Shown here in pieces: positions 4,612 to 8,017 of a DNA stretch of 8,017 nt (within the stretch, counting starts at the first letter, position 1; every line of letters begins with the position of its first letter). Below the pieces are notes generated by a model, which did no database searches, was not told the origin of the DNA, and was given only the letters and a program-made list of their open reading frames with translations. Origin of the DNA: DATJPW01 sp035506215 (GTDB lineage: Bacteria; Desulfobacterota; Desulfomonilia; Desulfomonilales; Desulfomonilaceae); the NCBI GenBank assembly GCA_035506215.1, contig DATJPW010000348.1, positions 1 to 8,017 on the forward strand. The letters are read 5' to 3'. Both the position numbers and the translations under genes were made by a program.

Positions 4612-6818
4612 TGGATGGAACCAAGAGCAAAGAAGACCTCATTCGGGAGCTGAGCGAATTGCGCCAGAAGGTCGTCGAGTTAGACGCGATGCTGTCAGCA
4701 TCGGCTGTACACTCATATAAGGAGTCGGGGCCAGCGAACTTGGACGATTTTGGTGCCACTCTCGGTTCTGGAGAGCATCCAGTAACATTCCGGAATCTTC
4801 ATGAACCAACAGAGACGATTGATCTCACATCACTATTCACAAAAGACATAACTGGCTCAGGCAGCTTTGATGTGCGAAGCGACATTTGGGCGACCACTTT
4901 TGGTAGATTGATACAGTCTCTTCCCGTACCAGCTCTACTAGTGGACGAATCATTCACAATTTCTGTTGCGAATGAAGCGTGGCGGAAAATAAAGCCTGAT
5001 TATGAAAACATTGTAGGCACTGTTTTTTCGAGCCTGTTTCCAGGGGGATCAGCGACACGGGCCCAGGCGATCCTAGACACGGTGTTTAATGACAGGAGGT
5101 CCAGAGTTGGGAAGGGGATCCTTGATGTCGGGCAGCGCAAAAGATGGGCTCGCATGATATTTCGGTCCATAAGGATACTCAAGGAAAGGTTTGTGCTTGT
5201 TCTTATCGAGGATCTAACCCTTGAGAAAGCGCGACTCGAGTTGAGTCAGAGGCATCAGGAAGTCCTCGAAAAGGAAATCGCCGAACGTCGGCGGGCCGAA
5301 GAGTCTCTTCGAGAAAGCGAGGCAAGGTTCCGGCAGATTTACGATGCGGCTCCCATGATGATGCAATGTACTGACGAGCGAGGAGTAATACGAAGTGTCA
5401 ACTCAAATTGGACCCGAGAACTGGGCTACTCCACTGAAGAAGCTGTCGGACATTCTCTGGCGTCTTTCCTCACGCCGGAATTCCGAAAAGTTATGGCTAG
5501 GAGGCTTGCCCATTTATGGGACAAGAAGGAAGCTCGTGAGCTCCCATACAAGTATTTGAGGAAAGACGGGAGAGTTGTAGATGCGTTAGTTGATTCAGTT
5601 CTCACTCACGATCCTGCTTGGGGAGCAATTGCTCTTTCAACCGTTCGCGACATTACGCATCAGTTGGCCCTCGAAAGACAATTGAGAGAGGCCCAGAAAA
5701 TGGAAGCGATCGGAACATTAGCCGGCGGCATCGCCCATGATTTTAACAATCTTCTTCAGGTTATTCTTGGTTACGCTGACCTTGTACTCCTGGGCAAAGA
5801 TAAGAGCAGTTCCGAGTACGGACGATTGCAGGCCATACGCGAATCCGCGGTTCGCGGTTCAAAGCTGGTTAATCAAATCCTGACCTTTAGCCGAAGGGTG
5901 GAGACGAAGCTCCGGCCCGTTGACATCAATGATGTTGTTGGCCAATCCTCAGAGCTTTTAAGACGCACGATTCCCAAGATGATTGAGATTGAGCTCTCTC
6001 TGTCGAAGGACATCAAGACAGTCTACGCTGATCCTGCACAACTCCAACACGTGATCTTAAACCTTGCAATAAATGCTAAGGATGCGATGCCGCAAGGAGG
6101 AAAACTAACTCTACGCACTCAGAACGTGACGCTAGGAAAGGAATTCACCCAGAAGTTCCCAGAGGTCAAACCTGGCGATTATGTTGCTCTCATCCTTTCA
6201 GACACGGGCCATGGAATCGCCGACGACGTGATTGACCGAATCTTTGAGCCCTTCTTCACCACAAAGAAGGCTGGAGAAGGAACCGGACTGGGACTGGCCA
6301 TGGTGTTCGGAATAGTGAAGATGCACAAAGGCCACATAGTGTGCCATAGCCAAATTGGAATTGGGACGTCATTTGAGATTTACCTGCCCGCTATTGAGAT
6401 TCACGTCAGTACGGATCTGGACAAAACGGCTGAAATGCCGGCCTTTGGTACCGAGACGGTTCTTATGGTGGACGATGAATCTTTGATACGGGCTTGGGCC
6501 CAAGAGCTATTGAGCATGGCAGGGTACAAGGTACTTGCTGCAAGAGATGGGGCTGAGGCCCTGAAGATTTTTGCCAAAGAGTCTCAGCGAATCTCCCTAG
6601 TCATACTGGACCTCCTGATGCCGGGTATGGGCGGAAAAGAATGCGCGGAGAAGCTTCTAGAGATATATCCCGGTACAAAAATCCTCATTGTCAGCGGTTT
6701 TTCAATTGATGAATCGACTAGAGAGTTTCTCGAGAGCCACACGAAGGGCATGATAACCAAGCCACTCAAAGTGAAAGAGTTCTTGCAAGCAGTTCGTGCC
6801 ACACTGGACAGACCTTAG
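4608..6818 (+). CDS. Cytoplasmic PAS hybrid histidine kinase with receiver domain (736 aa)
   Basis: Order of parts: an N-terminal coiled coil (4-30); a linker; a diverged PAS-like domain (about 97-203); a coiled coil (205-240); a clear PAS domain (about 233-352); HisKA (about 358-430) with phospho-acceptor H377 in GGIAHDFNN; HATPase (about 470-595) with N489, D532-x-G-x-G536, the F box at 546-550 and G-x-G-x-G-L-G at 556-562; and a receiver (about 617-733) with D622/D623, phospho-acceptor D668, S696 and K718. All catalytic residues are present, so autophosphorylation on H377 and transfer to D668 should work. No membrane segment is seen; the signal must be cytoplasmic, and the PAS ligand cannot be told. 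The H-box type (AHDFNNLL) is that of the NtrB-like soluble group common in Desulfobacterota. Start: ATG at 4608 or 4611, probably coupled to the leader ORF. No response regulator is adjacent, so it is an orphan whose phosphotransfer partner lies elsewhere. Confidence 0.95.
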   Translation: MMDGTKSKEDLIRELSELRQKVVELDAMLSASAVHSYKESGPANLDDFGATLGSGEHPVTFRNLHEPTETIDLTSLFTKDITGSGSFDVRSDIWATTFGRLIQSLPVPALLVDESFTISVANEAWRKIKPDYENIVGTVFSSLFPGGSATRAQAILDTVFNDRRSRVGKGILDVGQRKRWARMIFRSIRILKERFVLVLIEDLTLEKARLELSQRHQEVLEKEIAERRRAEESLRESEARFRQIYDAAPMMMQCTDERGVIRSVNSNWTRELGYSTEEAVGHSLASFLTPEFRKVMARRLAHLWDKKEARELPYKYLRKDGRVVDALVDSVLTHDPAWGAIALSTVRDITHQLALERQLREAQKMEAIGTLAGGIAHDFNNLLQVILGYADLVLLGKDKSSSEYGRLQAIRESAVRGSKLVNQILTFSRRVETKLRPVDINDVVGQSSELLRRTIPKMIEIELSLSKDIKTVYADPAQLQHVILNLAINAKDAMPQGGKLTLRTQNVTLGKEFTQKFPEVKPGDYVALILSDTGHGIADDVIDRIFEPFFTTKKAGEGTGLGLAMVFGIVKMHKGHIVCHSQIGIGTSFEIYLPAIEIHVSTDLDKTAEMPAFGTETVLMVDDESLIRAWAQELLSMAGYKVLAARDGAEALKIFAKESQRISLVILDLLMPGMGGKECAEKLLEIYPGTKILIVSGFSIDESTREFLESHTKGMITKPLKVKEFLQAVRATLDRP

Positions 6819-6912
6819 ATTACCATGGACTTCTTGATTCACTACTTAAATGGCTACGCCGCATGAAGGTTTATTGCTTAAAACTCAACAGCTCATCGAA
6901 TTACCGACCGCG

Positions 6913-6939
6913 AGCTTCCGAGGGCATACTCGGAACGCT
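6913..6939. repeat. Inverted repeat 1 downstream of the kinase gene
   Basis: TTCCGAG (6916-6922) and CTCGGAA (6929-6935) are perfect arms around a 6-base loop. AGC/GCT extends the stem to ten pairs across one bulged C. It begins 95 bases after the kinase stop. With no T-tract it is not a classical terminator; it may stabilise the mRNA end or be a protein site. Confidence 0.5.
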
Positions 6940-6970
6940 GATCGTCCACGCGGAACCAGGGGATCCTCTG

Positions 6971-6991
6971 ACGTTTTCAGGAGGAAAACGT
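6971..6991. repeat. Inverted repeat 2, AGGAGG in the loop
   Basis: ACGTTTTC (6971-6978) and GAAAACGT (6984-6991) are perfect 8-base arms around the loop AGGAG. As RNA, the loop would display a ribosome-site-like AGGAGG, but no start codon follows at usable distance. Its right arm shares ACGT (6988-6991) with the next inverted repeat, so the two hairpins cannot form together. Confidence 0.5.
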
Positions 6992-7026
6992 ACTGTACCT
7001 CTAACTTGAGAAGTGGTACATGACGT
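6988..7026. repeat. Inverted repeat 3, alternative to repeat 2
   Basis: ACGTACTGTACC (6988-6999) and GGTACATGACGT (7015-7026) pair at 10 of 12 positions around a 15-base loop. It ends 68 bases before the ATG at 7095. Together with repeat 2 it forms a switch-like pair in the leader of the coiled-coil gene, if transcription starts upstream of it. Confidence 0.45.
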
Positions 7027-7094
7027 GGGTAGATCAGTTAACATTCTGGCCTTTTGATAATGGATATGTATGAATCCGCCGAGGAGGATTATTC

Positions 7095-7565
7095 ATGTCG
7101 TCTGCAGAGGATTTTCTGAGAGAAGAGCGCGACCGATTACAGCTTAAACTTCAAGAGGCAAAGATAGTTTTCGCTCATGCCAAAGAAGAAGTATTGAAGA
7201 TCGAAGAACGAATAAAATACTGTGATGAATTACTTGAACGCATAGAGCAGGACAGGCCTCCGCTTGTCGGGGAAGGAGCGGACAACGAACAAGTAGGGTT
7301 AACCATACCCGATCTTGTACACCTAATAATAGAAAACCGTGGGCCTTCGACCGTTCCAGAGATTCAAAGAGGACTTAAAGAGCTCGGCGAAATCACCAGC
7401 ATAAATTCTCTTTGGAGAATATTGAACGCATTGAGGGGAAAAACATTTGACAAGGATCAAGAAGGGCGGTGGTCCATTAAAGTAAAAGACGACGCCGCAG
7501 AACATGAGGTCGCTCTTGATGCGGGTAGCAGTACGGGCGACCTGGCAAAGCCAGCTCCCCGATAG
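7095..7565 (+). CDS. Coiled-coil plus winged-helix protein (156 aa)
   Basis: Residues 4-52 form a strong coiled coil (REERDRLQLKLQEAK, EEVLKIEERI), likely for dimerisation. After a short linker, residues 69-130 look like a winged helix: LTIPDLVHLIIENRGP, VPEIQRGLKELGEI, the recognition helix NSLWRILNALRG, then a wing with GRWSIK. This resembles the HARE-HTH type seen in restriction and chromatin proteins, but the match is by pattern only. The acidic/Gly-rich C-terminal tail (131-156) is probably disordered. The ribosome site (GAGGAGGA, 6 bases before the ATG) is excellent. A cytosine methyltransferase begins 257 bases downstream on the same strand; linkage of such a domain with DNA methylation would make sense but is inferred. 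It could equally be a standalone DNA-binding regulator. Confidence 0.8.
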   Translation: MSSAEDFLREERDRLQLKLQEAKIVFAHAKEEVLKIEERIKYCDELLERIEQDRPPLVGEGADNEQVGLTIPDLVHLIIENRGPSTVPEIQRGLKELGEITSINSLWRILNALRGKTFDKDQEGRWSIKVKDDAAEHEVALDAGSSTGDLAKPAPR

Positions 7566-7822
7566 AGAACCTACTGCCTACCTCCCGAATATATGCGACT
7601 TGTTAAGCTGGAGACATAGCGCGCTCTTCTCCTCGGACAGGACCTTCCTCTTTGGCCCAAGTCTTACCCTGAAAGCACTCGGAAGCTGCTCATGGACAAA
7701 TACTGTTCATCAGGCTCCATACTCTTTGAGTAATTCCAGCAGCTCAAAATATAGACGAAAATGATTGACGGCAGATAGCTTTCGCACTAAAGGTCGTATG
7801 TCGGAAGCGCGAACGGGATATC
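7566..7822. other. Intergenic region before the methyltransferase
   Basis: Nothing firm is seen. The plus-strand frame crossing it is serine-rich and noncoding in look. On the minus strand a ~36-codon frame ends in HFRLYFELLELLKEYGA, which looks helical, but it has no ribosome site and begins beside the methyltransferase start. There is no Vsr-like gene and no clear terminator after the winged-helix gene. Confidence 0.45.
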
Positions 7823-8017
7823 ATGGGAACCGTTGATCTATTTTCGGGATGCGCCCGGATATCCCTGGGCTTCGAACTATCTGGTTTTCAAATTCTGCTT
7901 GCTCTAGACAATTGGGATGCGGCTGTGAAGTGCTATCGTGCCAGTTTCAACTATCCTGTGTTAAAACGAGATCTCACCGTAATTGGTTCGGTCGCGGCTG
8001 AAATACAAGAATACAGG
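7823..8017 (+). CDS. C5-cytosine DNA methyltransferase, N-terminal 65 codons (cut by window end)
   Basis: The frame is open to the last base. It begins MGTVDLFSGC, matching motif I of bacterial 5-methylcytosine methyltransferases (DLF-x-G-x-G-G), the start of the S-adenosylmethionine site. It continues with ISLGFELSGF, the acidic end of the second strand (LALDNWDAAVKCYRASF, motif II) and a region fitting motif III (DLTVI). The enzymes are usually 300-450 residues, so most of the protein, including the catalytic Pro-Cys loop (motif IV) and the target-recognition region, lies outside. The usual GG of motif I is replaced by Ala-Arg (GCAR), which may weaken cofactor binding. The ATG at 7823 fits the family's start; the ribosome site is weak (GGGA). 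A restriction partner or a solitary (orphan) role cannot be decided here. Confidence 0.85.
   Translation, partial: MGTVDLFSGCARISLGFELSGFQILLALDNWDAAVKCYRASFNYPVLKRDLTVIGSVAAEIQEYR

Noticed and set aside
7504..7764. Plus-strand frame of 86 codons after the winged-helix gene
   Set aside because: Its first part overlaps the 3' end of the 7095 gene in another frame, it is rich in Ser and Leu, and it has no ribosome site.
1..8017. CRISPR array, tRNA or rRNA gene
   Set aside because: No regularly spaced direct repeats of 20-40 bases, no cloverleaf with GGTTCRANYCC-type arm, and no rRNA core sequence were seen on either strand.

Overview
The window most resembles a Desulfobacterota (former Deltaproteobacteria) genome. 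I base this on the family features, not on any search. A PAS/HisKA/REC hybrid kinase opens with the KSKEDLIRELSELRQ-type coiled coil common in such genomes, and three genes carry a ~38-residue repeat (DI-x2-G-M-x4-LM-x-KY-x-LS) that I associate with PilZ proteins of Geobacter- and Desulfomonile-like bacteria. Base composition is moderate, with long intergenic stretches and an insertion-sequence remnant, so this looks like a loosely packed accessory region.

Layout. Positions 1-985: a minus-strand gene with three copies of the repeat followed by a PilZ domain, and a possible coupled 37-codon ORF after it. About 1067-1458: a remnant of an IS3-family element that keeps OrfA and both likely ends but has no OrfB. 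1478-1946: two small minus-strand genes of unknown function (94 and 49 codons). 2096-3275: a plus-strand pair, repeat plus zinc ribbon, then repeat plus PilZ. 3276-3787: no gene, but an inverted repeat ahead of a small winged-helix-like gene (3788-4033). 4034-4607: no convincing gene, ending in a sigma70-like promoter and an eight-codon leader ORF whose stop overlaps the kinase start. 4608-6818: a cytoplasmic hybrid histidine kinase. 6819-7094: an intergenic stretch with three strong inverted repeats, two of them mutually exclusive. 7095-7565: a coiled-coil plus winged-helix protein. 7823-8017: the first 65 codons of a C5-cytosine DNA methyltransferase, cut by the window edge.

How the genes may work together. 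The clearest theme is the repeat family: five copies in three genes, joined either to a PilZ domain with intact c-di-GMP-binding motifs (two genes) or to a CxxC/CxxC zinc ribbon (one gene). The repeat has the spacing of a small helix-turn-helix, so these could be c-di-GMP-responsive nucleic-acid-binding or adaptor proteins; that is inference. The hybrid kinase has no partner regulator nearby. The methyltransferase and the winged-helix protein at the right edge may begin a DNA-modification locus that continues outside the window.
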